Shown here piece by piece: positions 52,445 to 61,320 of a stretch of DNA of 64,000 nt (position 1 is its first letter; each line of letters starts with the position of its first letter). The stretch lies in NCBI GenBank assembly GCA_964344055.1, contig CAYFLT010000011.1, forward strand, positions 1-64,000, read 5' to 3'. The position numbers and the translations under genes are program-made. Under the pieces are notes generated by a model. It made no database searches. It was not told the DNA's origin and saw only the letters and a program-made list of their open reading frames with translations. This DNA is from OFTM10 sp964344055 (GTDB lineage: Bacteria > Actinomycetota > Acidimicrobiia > Acidimicrobiales > Aldehydirespiratoraceae).

Positions 52445-52832
52445 TCATCCTGTCGAACCCGCCCACCCGGACGAGTCGGGTGGCGAGGCGATCAACCCGC
52501 TCGGCGGAGGTCTTCCTGATCTCGGTGGCCTGCTCGAGTCGGCCCAGCAGATGATGGCCGACATGCAGGCGGCCGCGGCCGAGGTCGTGGAAGGCGTCGC
52601 CGGCGGCGGGCTGGTGAGGGTCGAGGTCGACGGTCACTTCGAGTTCCATTCGGTCTCCATCGATCCCAAGGCGATCGACCCCGACGACCCCTCGCTGCTC
52701 GAGGATCTCGTCCTCGCCGCGTTGCGGGACGCCTCGAGTCGCCTTCAAGGTGGACAGCAGGGCGCCCTCGGCGGGCTCGACCTGGGAGGCATGGATCTCG
52801 GTGGGCTCGGCGGTCTGCTCGGAGGTGAGTGA
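52437..52832 (+). CDS. YbaB/EbfC-family nucleoid-associated protein
   Basis: A 131-residue protein of the small DNA-binding YbaB family, recognised by QQMMADMQAAAAEVVEGVAG, the VRVEVDGHFEFHSVSIDP sheet and LVLAALRDASSRL helix. The C-terminal 30 residues are Gly/Leu-rich (GGLDLGGMDLGGLGG). It sits between dnaX and recR, and its ATG overlaps the dnaX stop, so expression is coupled. Confidence 0.92.
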   Translation: MTDHPVEPAHPDESGGEAINPLGGGLPDLGGLLESAQQMMADMQAAAAEVVEGVAGGGLVRVEVDGHFEFHSVSIDPKAIDPDDPSLLEDLVLAALRDASSRLQGGQQGALGGLDLGGMDLGGLGGLLGGE

Positions 52833-52838
52833 GCGCCG

Positions 52839-53450
52839 GTGAGCTACTCGTCCACGGTTCAGGAGCTGATCGATCAACTGGGGCGCTTGCCTGGCATCGG
52901 TCCGAAGTCGGCGCAGCGAGTGGCGTTCTACCTGCTGAAGGCCCCCACCGAGGACGCCATGCGGTTGTCGCGGGCGATCGTCGAGGCCAAGGAGCGGGTG
53001 TCGTTCTGTGCGCGCTGCTTCAACTTGAGCGAGGGCGGCGACGAGTGTGCGATCTGCCGCGATCCCCGTCGGGAGGATCGTCTGCTCTGTGTGGTCGAGG
53101 ACAGCCAGGACATCGTCGCCATCGAGCGGACCCAGGAGTTCCGTGGTCGGTATCACGTCCTGCAGGGTGCGTTCAGTCCGATCGACGGTGTCGGTGTGGA
53201 CCAGCTCCGGGTGAAGGAGCTGATGACCCGCGTCGGTGAAGAGGACGTCGAGGAGGTGATTGTGGCCACCAATCCGAATCTCGAGGGCGAGGCCACCGCG
53301 GCCCTGCTCGTGAAGTACTTGAAGCCCATGGGGGTCCGGGTGAGCCGGATCGCGAGCGGGCTGCCGGTGGGCGGGGATCTCGAATACGCCGACGAATTGA
53401 CCCTCGGCCGGGCCCTGGAGGGCCGTCAGGTTCTCGACGCCGGCGACTGA
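52839..53450 (+). CDS. recR: Recombination protein RecR
   Basis: A 203-residue protein with helix-hairpin-helix QLGRLPGIGPKSAQRVAFYL. The four-Cys zinc finger is CARCFNLSEGGDECAIC. The TOPRIM domain (LLCVVEDSQDIVAIERTQEF) continues to a C-terminal Walker-B-like GLPVGGDLEYADELTLGRAL. RecR acts with RecF/RecO at gaps in DNA. GTG start, 6 bp after ybaB. Confidence 0.97.
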   Translation: MSYSSTVQELIDQLGRLPGIGPKSAQRVAFYLLKAPTEDAMRLSRAIVEAKERVSFCARCFNLSEGGDECAICRDPRREDRLLCVVEDSQDIVAIERTQEFRGRYHVLQGAFSPIDGVGVDQLRVKELMTRVGEEDVEEVIVATNPNLEGEATAALLVKYLKPMGVRVSRIASGLPVGGDLEYADELTLGRALEGRQVLDAGD

Positions 53451-53522
53451 AGTCGGCGAGGGGTCCTGCCGATCAGGAACTGGGTCCGGAAGCGGGCCCA
53501 CCAGCCCGATCCGAAGAACGGA

Positions 53523-53596
53523 CGAGGCGCCGTCTTGTACCTGCCGGAGCGCGGGCGGTATGGACAAAATTCCGGCAGATCCAGGACGACGCCTCG
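53523..53596 (-). ncRNA. Candidate structured RNA or long hairpin
   Basis: The arms starting CGAGGCG and ending CGCCTCG pair over about 25 bp (21 matched) around a 24-nt loop. A promoter-like pair at 53656-53684 would transcribe it leftward, antisense to the 3' end of recR. No known RNA family is recognised. Confidence 0.3.
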
Positions 53597-53655
53597 ACCC
53601 CACATCGCAGGAGGGGGAGGATCTGAAATCCGGGTTCCTGCTCTGTGTTGCGATT

Positions 53656-53684
53656 ACTTTACGATTTTGACACACACATGACAA
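53656..53684 (-). promoter_or_regulatory. Candidate leftward sigma-70-like promoter
   Basis: On the minus strand TTGTCA and TAAAGT are separated by exactly 17 bp. The surroundings are AT-rich compared with the rest of the window. It would transcribe leftward into the inverted-repeat region beyond recR. Confidence 0.4.
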
Positions 53685-53822
53685 GTACTTCCTGAAGATT
53701 TCTTTTCGGACCCTTCCTCGTCATGGTTGTCACGTGTTTGTCATCACAGTGAGCGCGTCCGCAACCACAGTGCGCGCGAGGGAACCGTGTGGTTCTCGAC
53801 GTAGGGTGGCTAGCGCCGCGCG

Positions 53823-54482
53823 CTACGCGCTGCGCCGGCTCGACGAGACTGCGACGGTCCGGTCCTCGTCGGATCGGTCGTCGTCGGCCCACGTGGCCTC
53901 GTCGACCGCAGACAGGTCGGGATCCTCGATGGTGAGGGCCAGCTCCTCGGCCTGTTGCACTCCCACACGGGCGACCGACGTCTGGATGTCGGTCATGGCC
54001 GCCTGGAGGCGGTCGTGGACGTCGCGCTCGGCGGCGAGCAGCCGATCGAGACGGCGTTGGGCCTGGTTGATGACCGCAGTGGCCCGCTCGACGGCATCGC
54101 GTTCCGCGGTCTCGCGCAACGCGTCGGCTTCAGCTGTGGCGGACTCGATCATCTCGGCCACGGCCCGCTCGGCATCACCGATCTGCTTGGCCGCCAGCGC
54201 CGCGGCCTCCTCCTTCATCCGTGCCCCTTCGACCTCGGCCTCGGCCCGGAGGTGGGCGGCAGCCGCCTCGGCCTCCTCGCGAAGCTCGTCCGCGGACTTC
54301 ACGGCCTGATCGAGCATGTCGGCCACGGTGCCACCCACGGCTCGGACACCGTCCTGTTCGAGAGTGCGGATCCGCTCGGCGGCGCGGCGCAGCAGATCCA
54401 TCACGGCCGCGGGGTCGAGGCCGCCCTCCTCGACCGCCGCGAGGTCGGCCTGCTCCAGGTCCTCGGGGCGGAGATCCATCAC
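53823..54482 (-). CDS. DivIVA-like coiled-coil protein
   Basis: A 219-residue, highly charged, mostly helical protein. The core is a long coiled coil (about 30-165, Ala/Glu/Arg heptads such as AAAHLRAEAEVEGARMKEEA) of the DivIVA/ATP-synthase-stalk style, with an acidic C-terminal tail DDDRSDEDRT. It is probably a scaffold for cell-envelope growth; the usual DivIVA N-terminal lipid-binding motif is not evident. Confidence 0.68.
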   Translation of the reverse strand: MMDLRPEDLEQADLAAVEEGGLDPAAVMDLLRRAAERIRTLEQDGVRAVGGTVADMLDQAVKSADELREEAEAAAAHLRAEAEVEGARMKEEAAALAAKQIGDAERAVAEMIESATAEADALRETAERDAVERATAVINQAQRRLDRLLAAERDVHDRLQAAMTDIQTSVARVGVQQAEELALTIEDPDLSAVDEATWADDDRSDEDRTVAVSSSRRSA

Positions 54483-54554
54483 GGCAGTATCTCATCGGAC
54501 GTGGGCGAGGTGGTGGCACAATCGCGCTGCGTGGCTGGCGGATAGCATCCGCGT

Positions 54555-54956
54555 GTGCAGCTCACCGAGATCGACCACATCGCCATCGCCGTCAACGACC
54601 TCGAGGCGGCCATCGCCTACTACGCCGAAGCATTCGGAGCGGAGGTCCACCATCGCGAGGTGGTGGAATCCGACGGCGTCGAAGAGGCCCTCATCAAGGT
54701 CGCCGACTCCTACATCCAGCTCACCACCGCCACCCGGCCCGACTCACCGATCGCCAAGTACCTGGAGAAGCGCGGCGAAGGTCTACACCACGTCGGCTAC
54801 CGGGTGGATGACTGCGCGGCCGCGTTGGCGCAGATGGTTGCCGCCGGTGCCACGCCGATCGACCAGGCTCCCCGTCCGGGATCCCGCGGCACCACCGTGG
54901 CCTTCGTCCACCCGAAGGGCTCCTTCGGCACGCTCATCGAACTCGTCCAGGAGTAG
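54555..54956 (+). CDS. Methylmalonyl-CoA epimerase
   Basis: A 133-residue VOC enzyme that interconverts (R)- and (S)-methylmalonyl-CoA. The family features are IDHIAIAVNDLEAAIAYYAE, the metal His in GEGLHHVGYRV, and FVHPKGSFGTLIEL with metal Glu near the end. A GTG start is used. It stands alone; the mutase is not in this window. Propionyl-CoA or branched-chain degradation is the usual context. Confidence 0.9.
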   Translation: MQLTEIDHIAIAVNDLEAAIAYYAEAFGAEVHHREVVESDGVEEALIKVADSYIQLTTATRPDSPIAKYLEKRGEGLHHVGYRVDDCAAALAQMVAAGATPIDQAPRPGSRGTTVAFVHPKGSFGTLIELVQE

Positions 54957-54988
54957 CCGCCCAGCCCCGTAACTTCATGCGCCGGCAC

Positions 54989-57414
54989 TCAGCCGGTGAG
55001 TTCGATCACGCCGGTGGGGCCGAGCAGGGTGGCCCGTAGTTCGCGGGGGCCCACCGCCACGTCCACCGGCACAGCGAACTCGTGGAGCCGGCTCGCCATC
55101 GCCGGATCCGGGTGGGTGAGCGACAGCTGCGAGAGCGTGAGCCCCGGGTTGGCGGTGGCCGCCGGCGTCTCGCCTGGCCACTCGATGAGAAACGGCAGGA
55201 TGCCTTCCCCGGCCTCGGTCGGGAACGTCAGCCTCCACTGGAGGATCTCCCCGTCCGGCTTGGTCCTCTGCATCCCGAGGATCGGACCCGGATCCACGCC
55301 CCGACTCTTGGCCCAACCCACCCAGAGATCGATGTCGGGAACTCCGGCCGCCCAGGTCACGAGCGCCGCCTCGGTCAGGTCGTCGATTCCGAACGGCCGC
55401 GGACCCGCGGGANNNNNNNNNNNNNNNNNNNNNNNNNNNNNNNNNNNNNNNNNNNNNNNNNNNNNNNNNNNNNNNNNNNNNNNNNNNNGCTGACCACGAT
55501 CCGGACCGATCACTTCGAGGTAGGACCCGCCGCCGAGGCCGAGCAGCACGTTGCGGGTGCCCAGTCCGTCGTGGCTCCCGCCGACGGTCGGCTCGACCCC
55601 CCACCCGTCGACGATCTCCTCGACGGTTCGGTCGAGGTCGGGCGTGGCGTACACCAGATGATCGACGCCCGCCTCGAGCCGGGCGGCGCGGTGGATGGTC
55701 GGGTCCTTGGGCCGACCACCGAGATCGACCGCCACCAGCCCGTGAGCGTCGATGAGCGAGTCGGAGCGATCGAGTATCGCCGACCGGCCGTCGGAGAGGC
55801 TGTAGCGACCGCGCTGGCCGGACTTGGGCCGCGCGATCCGGTCGGGGAACCCCTGGACCATCACGGCACCCAGCCGACGAGGGTCGACCGGCGTCTCCGC
55901 GACGTCGGCCCGGCGGGCGAGGGCCTCGGCCCGCCGGTGGGCCCGCTGCAGAGATCGATGATCGACCTCCACGTCGACGAGGGCATGGTCGATGTCGAGG
56001 AGCAGGCAGAGGCGGTCGCTGAGGTCCGCCGGGAGATCGGCCGGTCGGCCCCGGAGCACGTCACGATCCTCGAGCAGGGCCGCCGCGAGGCATCCCAACC
56101 AGGGGTCGCGAGAGTCCACGACCAGACGACCGAGGCGAGGATGCAGCGGCAACCGCGACATCATCCGGCCGCGCTCGGTCGGCACCCCGTCAGCGTCGAG
56201 TGCACCGAGATCGACCAGCAGCGTCACTGCGCGTCGCCACGACTCCTCCGATGGATGGTCGAGGAACGGCAGCTCTTGCGGGTCGCGGATCCCACGACGG
56301 GCGAGGTCGAGCACGAGATCGGCCACGTCCACCTGGGTGATCTCGGGGGGAAGGTGAGGCACACGGCTGGCGTGTTCGGCCTTCGACCAGAGTCGGATCG
56401 CGATTCCAGGTCCTGTCCGTCCGGCGCGGCCCGCCCGCTGGTCCGCGGACGCGCGGGACGCGGTGACGGTGGTCAAGGCGGTCATCCCGGTGCGGGCGTC
56501 GAATCGCGGCACGCGGGCGAGTCCGGCATCGACCACCGAGCCGATTCCCTCCACGGTGAGGCTCGTCTCCGCGAGGTCGGTGGCCAGAACGACTCGCTTG
56601 CCGGCCCGGGGCAACAGGGCGGCATCCTGTTCCGCCGCCGGCAGCGATCCGTGTAGTGGCAACACGGCCGGCCCGTCGATCCCGAACTCGCCCCGGAGAG
56701 CATTCTCGACCCGGCGGATCTCTCCCACGCCGGGCAGGAACACGAGTACGTCATCAGGACCCCGTAGGGCTTCGGCGATGGCCTTCGTGACGGCCGGAAC
56801 GAGTGGATCCCGCCGCTTCTTGGGACGCCACTTCACCTCCACCGGGAACGTTCTCCCCGGCGACTCGACGATCGGTGCCGGTGAGCCGTCCTCGCCGAGC
56901 AACGCGGCAACCGACCCGGTGTCGATCGTGGCCGACATGACGAGGAGGCGCGCCTTCAGCCCGTGATGTCGCCTGCTGTGGAGCGCCAGGGCGAGGCCCG
57001 TGTCGCCCGGCAGGCTCCGTTCGTGGAATTCATCGAAGATGACGAGCCCGGTTCCCGTGAGGGCGGGGTCGCTGACGAGCCGGGCCGTCAAGACCCCTTC
57101 GGTGACGACCTCGATCCGGGTCCCGGCCCGACCCGGCGGTCGTCGCGGGTCACCCAACCGACGGTCTGGCCGGGTTCCTCGCCGAGCAGGGTGGCCATCC
57201 GGCGCGCCGCTGCCCGAGCGGCCACCCGACGAGGCTCGAGCAGAACGATTCGGTCTCCGTCGAGCCAGGATTCGTCGAGGAGGCGAAGGGGGACGATCGT
57301 TGTCTTGCCGGCGCCCGGCTCGGCCGTGAGCACGGCGTGCCCTGAGTCCGAGAGCGCGCGTCGGAGCTCGCCGAGGACGTCTTCGATCGGGAGTCCGGAG
57401 GGCGGCCCAGCCAT
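54989..57414 (-). pseudogene. HrpB-type helicase fused to a VOC protein, frameshifted, with an assembly gap
   Basis: The N-terminal part is an HrpB-like DExH helicase: AEPGAGKTT (Walker A), DEFHERSL, MSATI, QRAGRAGRTGPG, and GRYSLSDGRSAIL. A single missing G near 57123 shifts the frame between VGWVTRDDRRVGPG and TRIEVVTEGV. After IHRAARLE, near 55690, the reading passes directly into a Glyoxalase_3-like VOC protein (GVDHLVYATPDLDRTVEEIV, then PRPFGIDDLTEA). The HrpB C-terminal third is missing and the VOC part has no start codon of its own. A 76-N gap interrupts the VOC part. Confidence 0.78.
55413..55488. other. 76-base N gap
   Basis: Unknown bases inside the VOC part of the fused gene. Sequence on both sides is from the same VOC protein (SYLEVIGPDRGQ on one side, PAGPRPFGIDDL on the other). 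By family spacing, only a few residues should be missing, so the gap is probably shorter than its listed length. Confidence 0.95.
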
Positions 57415-57443
57415 GATCCGTCGATGATGGCAGACTCGCTGCC

Positions 57444-58319
57444 GTGAAGGTCCATCTGGTCGACGGCACCTACGAGCTGTTCCGCTTCCACTACTCGCCG
57501 GCGAACCGCGACGCCCGCCTCGGGGCCCAGCGGGGCGTGCTCAACACTGTCCTGGATCTGGTGGCCGACGGGGCCACCCACGTCGGTATCGCCACCGACC
57601 ACGTGATCGAGTCGTGGCGCAATGATCTCTATGACGGCTACAAGGACGGCTCCGGGATCGATCCGGATCTCTTCGCCCAGTTCCCCGAGGTGGAGGAGCT
57701 CCTCGATCTGGCCGGCTTCGAGGTCTGGCCCCAGATCGTGCACGAAGCCGACGATGCACTGGCGGCCGCGGCGGCGCTGGCCGCGGCCGACGACCGAGTC
57801 GAACAGGTGATCATTTGCACCCCCGACAAGGATCTCGCCCAGTGCGTCACCCCCGACGGCCGGGTCGTGCAGCTGGACCGTCGACGCGAGGTCCTCTACG
57901 ACCGCGCCGGGGTGATCGAGAAGTTCGGAGTGCCGCCGGAGTCCATCCCGGACTATCTGGGTGTCGTGGGCGACTCCGCCGACGGCTTCCCCGGTCTCGC
58001 GGGTTGGGGAGCGAAATCCGCGGCCGCGGTGCTAACCCGCTACGGCCACATCGAGGACATCCCGCTCGACGTGGCGGAGTGGGACGTCAACGTGCGGGGG
58101 GCGGGCAAGCTCGCGCTCACCCTGCGCGAGCACCTCGACGAGGCGCTGCTGTTCCGCAGGATCGCCACCGTCGACCGCGACGCGCCGGTGAGCGCCTCGG
58201 TCGACGAGATGGTGTGGCTCGGACCTCAGCCCGGATTCGACGAGCGGTGCGCCGAGATCGGCGCGGACCGTCAGGCGGCCCGGCTTCACCGGCTGTGGGC
58301 CGAGTATCAACCGAGCTGA
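57444..58319 (+). CDS. 5'-3' exonuclease / flap-nuclease-domain protein
   Basis: This 291-residue protein resembles the isolated 5'-3' exonuclease domain of DNA polymerase I. Acidic residues expected at the metal centre lie in LVDGTYELFRFHY, GIATDHVIESWRNDLYDGYK, HEADDALAAAAALAAAD, ICTPDKDLAQCVTPDGRVV and DYLGVVGDSADGFPGLAGWG (a helix-hairpin-helix-like GAKSA follows). It should cut DNA flaps or RNA primers. GTG start. It is divergent from the helicase gene. Confidence 0.86.
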   Translation: MKVHLVDGTYELFRFHYSPANRDARLGAQRGVLNTVLDLVADGATHVGIATDHVIESWRNDLYDGYKDGSGIDPDLFAQFPEVEELLDLAGFEVWPQIVHEADDALAAAAALAAADDRVEQVIICTPDKDLAQCVTPDGRVVQLDRRREVLYDRAGVIEKFGVPPESIPDYLGVVGDSADGFPGLAGWGAKSAAAVLTRYGHIEDIPLDVAEWDVNVRGAGKLALTLREHLDEALLFRRIATVDRDAPVSASVDEMVWLGPQPGFDERCAEIGADRQAARLHRLWAEYQPS

Positions 58320-58335
58320 GGGGACGACCGGTCGA

Positions 58336-58959
58336 ATGGACAAAGAGCGCGCTCTCACCATCGCGTCGGAGATCGACGATGACATCGCCGCCCGGTTGGC
58401 GTTCATCTACGAACTCGACGAACTGAAGTCGATCCTGCGCCAGACCCTTCTCGCCGATCAGAGTCGACAGGAGAACTCGGCGGAGCACTCGTGGCATCTC
58501 GCGATGACGGCGCTCGCGCTGGCCCCGCTGGCCGATCCACCGATCGACGTGGAGCGGGCGGTCAAGATCCTCCTCGTTCACGACATCGTCGAGATCGACG
58601 CGGGCGACGTGTTCATCTACGACGACACCGCCCGGGCCGCGAAGGAGGCTGAGGAGCGGAGAGCCGCCGAGCGGATATTCGGCCTGCTTCCGGAGCCCCA
58701 GGCGTCGGACCTTCGGGCGCTCTGGGACGAGTACGAGGCCCGGGAGACCCCGGAGGCGCGCTTCGCGTACTCGTGTGATCGTCTGCAACCCATGCTCCTC
58801 AACATCGCCATCGGCGGCGGGTCGTGGCGGGAGCACGGCATCACCGCCGATCGGGTCAAGGACGTCAACGGCAAGATCGCTTGGGGACTTCCCACCGTCT
58901 GGCCCGTGGCAGAGGCCCTCCTCGACCAATGCGTGGCCGACGGCGACCTCCCCACCTGA
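58336..58959 (+). CDS. HD-domain nucleotidase (YfbR-like)
   Basis: This 207-residue HD-fold protein carries metal ligands in QENSAEHSWHLAMTALAL (His), ILLVHDIVEIDAGDVFIYDD (His-Asp) and a later FAYSCDRLQPML Asp. These features match the deoxynucleotidase YfbR group that hydrolyses dNMPs. It starts 16 bp after the exonuclease, which releases nucleotides, so a clean-up role is conceivable. Confidence 0.86.
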   Translation: MDKERALTIASEIDDDIAARLAFIYELDELKSILRQTLLADQSRQENSAEHSWHLAMTALALAPLADPPIDVERAVKILLVHDIVEIDAGDVFIYDDTARAAKEAEERRAAERIFGLLPEPQASDLRALWDEYEARETPEARFAYSCDRLQPMLLNIAIGGGSWREHGITADRVKDVNGKIAWGLPTVWPVAEALLDQCVADGDLPT

Positions 58960-59001
58960 ACCTGCGCACGTCGACTCGACGGCATGGGTCATCTGAGCAG
59001 G

Positions 59002-60150
59002 TCAGCTGGTGGCCCGCTCGATGTCGGTGAGGGTGAGCTCGATGCCGAAGCCGGGGCCGTTGTTCGCGGTGGTTTTGCCTGCTTCGGGGGCGACGCCTCC
59101 CGCGATCGAGCGATAGGTCGAGCGCCCGGCCACCGGGGGGCCACCGAAGAACACCTCGGTGAGCCCTTGGCCAGGCAACGCGACGGCGAGGTGTTGGCTC
59201 CACGGATCGTTCCCGCCGCAGTGGAGGGACAGGCCGACGTCGGTTGACTCGGCCATCGCCGCGATCTGTCGAATCGTCGTCACCCCGCCGACCCAGAGCG
59301 CATCGGGCTGGACGACGTCGACCAAACCGGACTCGATGTGGTGGCGAAACCGGTCCAGCGAGGTCCATCGCTCTCCCGCCGCGAGCCGTTGTCCAGGGAG
59401 GCGCCGTCGGAGATCCTCCGACTGGCCGACCGCTTCGGGGTCGACGGCATCCTCGAGCCAGTGGAGATCCGCGTCGGCGCACGAAGTCGCGACGGCGGCG
59501 GCGCGATCGGGCGAGAGCAGCCCCCATCCGTCGAGCATCAACAGGGCGTCGGGGCCGACGCGGGAGCGGGTCGAGTGCACCAGGTTGGTGACTCCGGCCA
59601 GGGCGTCGTCCCAGTCGTCCTCCCACGGGCAGGGCAGCTTGAACGCCTCGAATCCGAGGTCGAGGTAGTCGCCGACTGCGAGGCCGGTGGCGTACGCCGG
59701 CAGTGGCTCTGCCCGAGCTCCACCCAACAGGGCATGTACCGGCTCGTCCTCCAGCTTTGCCACGAGATCCCAGACCGCGAGGTCGACCGCGCTGATCGCG
59801 AAAGCTGCCAGCCCCGAACTGCCGTAGTGCGCGCCGCACGCCCGCCGCATCCGCCGGTGGATCGATTCGGGGTCGACGAGCTGATCGACGACGACGCCCG
59901 CGAGGTGATCGTCGATGACGGGAACCACCGGTCCGCCGAAGGTGGTCATGCCCATCCCCCAGGTGCCGTCGGTGGCGGTGACGACGCACACGACGTCGGG
60001 CCAGTCCGGCGCAAAGCCGGGTGGATGGCCGGCGAAGGTCGTCCAGTCCTGGCGAGGTGCGGTGTCGGTACCGGACGAACCGGCCGGAGCGAGCGCCGCC
60101 GGATCGGTCACCACCGTGGCTTCGACCGACCGGATCCGGACCGCCGACAT
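59002..60150 (-). CDS. Enolase-superfamily acid-sugar dehydratase (rhamnonate-type)
   Basis: A 382-residue mandelate-racemase-like enzyme. Metal ligands appear as Asp in LMLDGWG, Glu in HWLEDAVDPE and Glu in LAAGERWT; the base pair His is in LSLHCGGNDPW. The N-terminal capping domain and segment YGSSGLAAFAISAVDLAVWD follow the L-rhamnonate-dehydratase group. It likely dehydrates a hexonate or pentonate. It shares a strand with the ligase gene upstream. Confidence 0.85.
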   Translation of the reverse strand: MSAVRIRSVEATVVTDPAALAPAGSSGTDTAPRQDWTTFAGHPPGFAPDWPDVVCVVTATDGTWGMGMTTFGGPVVPVIDDHLAGVVVDQLVDPESIHRRMRRACGAHYGSSGLAAFAISAVDLAVWDLVAKLEDEPVHALLGGARAEPLPAYATGLAVGDYLDLGFEAFKLPCPWEDDWDDALAGVTNLVHSTRSRVGPDALLMLDGWGLLSPDRAAAVATSCADADLHWLEDAVDPEAVGQSEDLRRRLPGQRLAAGERWTSLDRFRHHIESGLVDVVQPDALWVGGVTTIRQIAAMAESTDVGLSLHCGGNDPWSQHLAVALPGQGLTEVFFGGPPVAGRSTYRSIAGGVAPEAGKTTANNGPGFGIELTLTDIERATS

Positions 60151-60155
60151 CTTCC

Positions 60156-61232
60156 TCAGCCCTCGGCGCCGAGCACTTCTCCGATGCCGATCGGAGCCGC
60201 CGTCTCGAGCTGGTCGTAGGAGCAAGAAGCCGGGTCGCGATCGGGCCGCCACCGGACGAACCGCGTGGTGCCCCGGAACCGGCCGTTCAGGATCGCCTCG
60301 TACTTCACTTCCGCCACGAGCTCGCATCGCAGCGGAACCCAACTCGCCGTCTCGCGGCCACCACTCCATCGGTTCGGCGCTCCGGGCATCAGCCCGTCGG
60401 CATGGGCCTCGGCGATCATCCACTCGCCCCACGGATGCTGGTCAGGGTCGTCGGTGATGTAGGGCGCGAGCCCCTCCACCAACTCCTCACGCAGGGCTGC
60501 CTTGAAGCTCGCGGCCACCCCCATGTGCTGCAGCCTGCCCGTCTCGTCATGCAGGCCGACCAGCAGCGACCCCACGCCCTTGCCGTCCTTGTGCATGCGG
60601 TAACCGGCCACCACGACGTCGGCGGTGCGGGTGTGTTTCACCTTGTACTGCACCCGCTTGTTCGGCTGGTAGCTGCCGTCGCGGGGCTTGGCGATGAGGC
60701 CGTCGAGCCCGGCCCCTTCGAACTTCACATACCACTCCTGGGCGATGTCGCGGTCGAGCGTCGTGGGGACGAGGTGGATCGGTGGCTCGAAGGCCTGACC
60801 GATGGTCTCGAGGACCGTGCGCCGATCGCGGAAGGGTTCGTCCATCAGGTCCGTGTCGTTGACGGCCAGCACGTCGAACACCACGTACTCGGCCGGGGTC
60901 TCCGCCGCGAGCCGGTTGATCCGGGATTCGGCCGGATGAATCCGCTGCTGCAAGGCGTCGAAGCCCAGATGCTCCCCGATCGTCACGATGATCTCCCCAT
61001 CCACGACACAGCGCTCGGGAAGGCAGTCCTTCAACGGCTCGATCAGCTCCGGGAAGTAGCGGGTCAGCGGACGCTCGTTGCGCGAACCGAGGTGGATGTC
61101 GTCGCCGTCGCGAAAGACGATGCATCGGAAGCCGTCCCACTTCGGCTCGAACGCGAGGTCACCGATCTCGGGGATGCCGTCGATCGCCTTCGCCAACATC
61201 GGCTTGATGGGAGGGGTGACCGGGAGGTCCAT
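60156..61232 (-). CDS. ATP-dependent DNA ligase (LigC-type)
   Basis: A 358-residue ligase of the short ATP-dependent class. The nucleotidyl-transfer motif is EPKWDGFRC with Lys31. Other motifs are NERPLTRYFPEL, VVDGEIIV, GLDGLIAKPRDGSYQPNKR and VQYKVKHTRTADVVVAGYR (motif V). The OB-fold ends in WRPDRDPASCSYDQL. Actinobacterial LigC proteins act in gap repair or stationary-phase DNA repair. Frame upstream of the ATG is low-complexity shadow of the lipoprotein. Confidence 0.9.
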   Translation of the reverse strand: MDLPVTPPIKPMLAKAIDGIPEIGDLAFEPKWDGFRCIVFRDGDDIHLGSRNERPLTRYFPELIEPLKDCLPERCVVDGEIIVTIGEHLGFDALQQRIHPAESRINRLAAETPAEYVVFDVLAVNDTDLMDEPFRDRRTVLETIGQAFEPPIHLVPTTLDRDIAQEWYVKFEGAGLDGLIAKPRDGSYQPNKRVQYKVKHTRTADVVVAGYRMHKDGKGVGSLLVGLHDETGRLQHMGVAASFKAALREELVEGLAPYITDDPDQHPWGEWMIAEAHADGLMPGAPNRWSGGRETASWVPLRCELVAEVKYEAILNGRFRGTTRFVRWRPDRDPASCSYDQLETAAPIGIGEVLGAEG

Positions 61233-61320
61233 CCCGGCGAGCCTACGCTTGAGGGGTGCGGCGTGCTGCGGGGCTCGCCCTGCACCTCGTAGGTACGAGT
61301 CAGTCAGGAGCCCTGATCCC

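Larger units (their letters stand above)
53451..53822. other. Intergenic region with inverted repeat and AT-rich patch
   Basis: About 370 bp without a coding frame I can support. It contains a 25-bp imperfect inverted repeat (21 of 25 pairing) at 53523-53547 and 53572-53596, then a low-GC patch (53650-53720) unusual for this genome. TGACAA recurs here: one copy on the plus strand at 53679 and two on the minus strand near 53730-53750. Confidence 0.6.

Noticed and set aside
53640..53740. Possible replication origin in the AT-rich patch
   Set aside because: No DnaA-box cluster is seen, and dnaA, dnaN and similar genes are not near.
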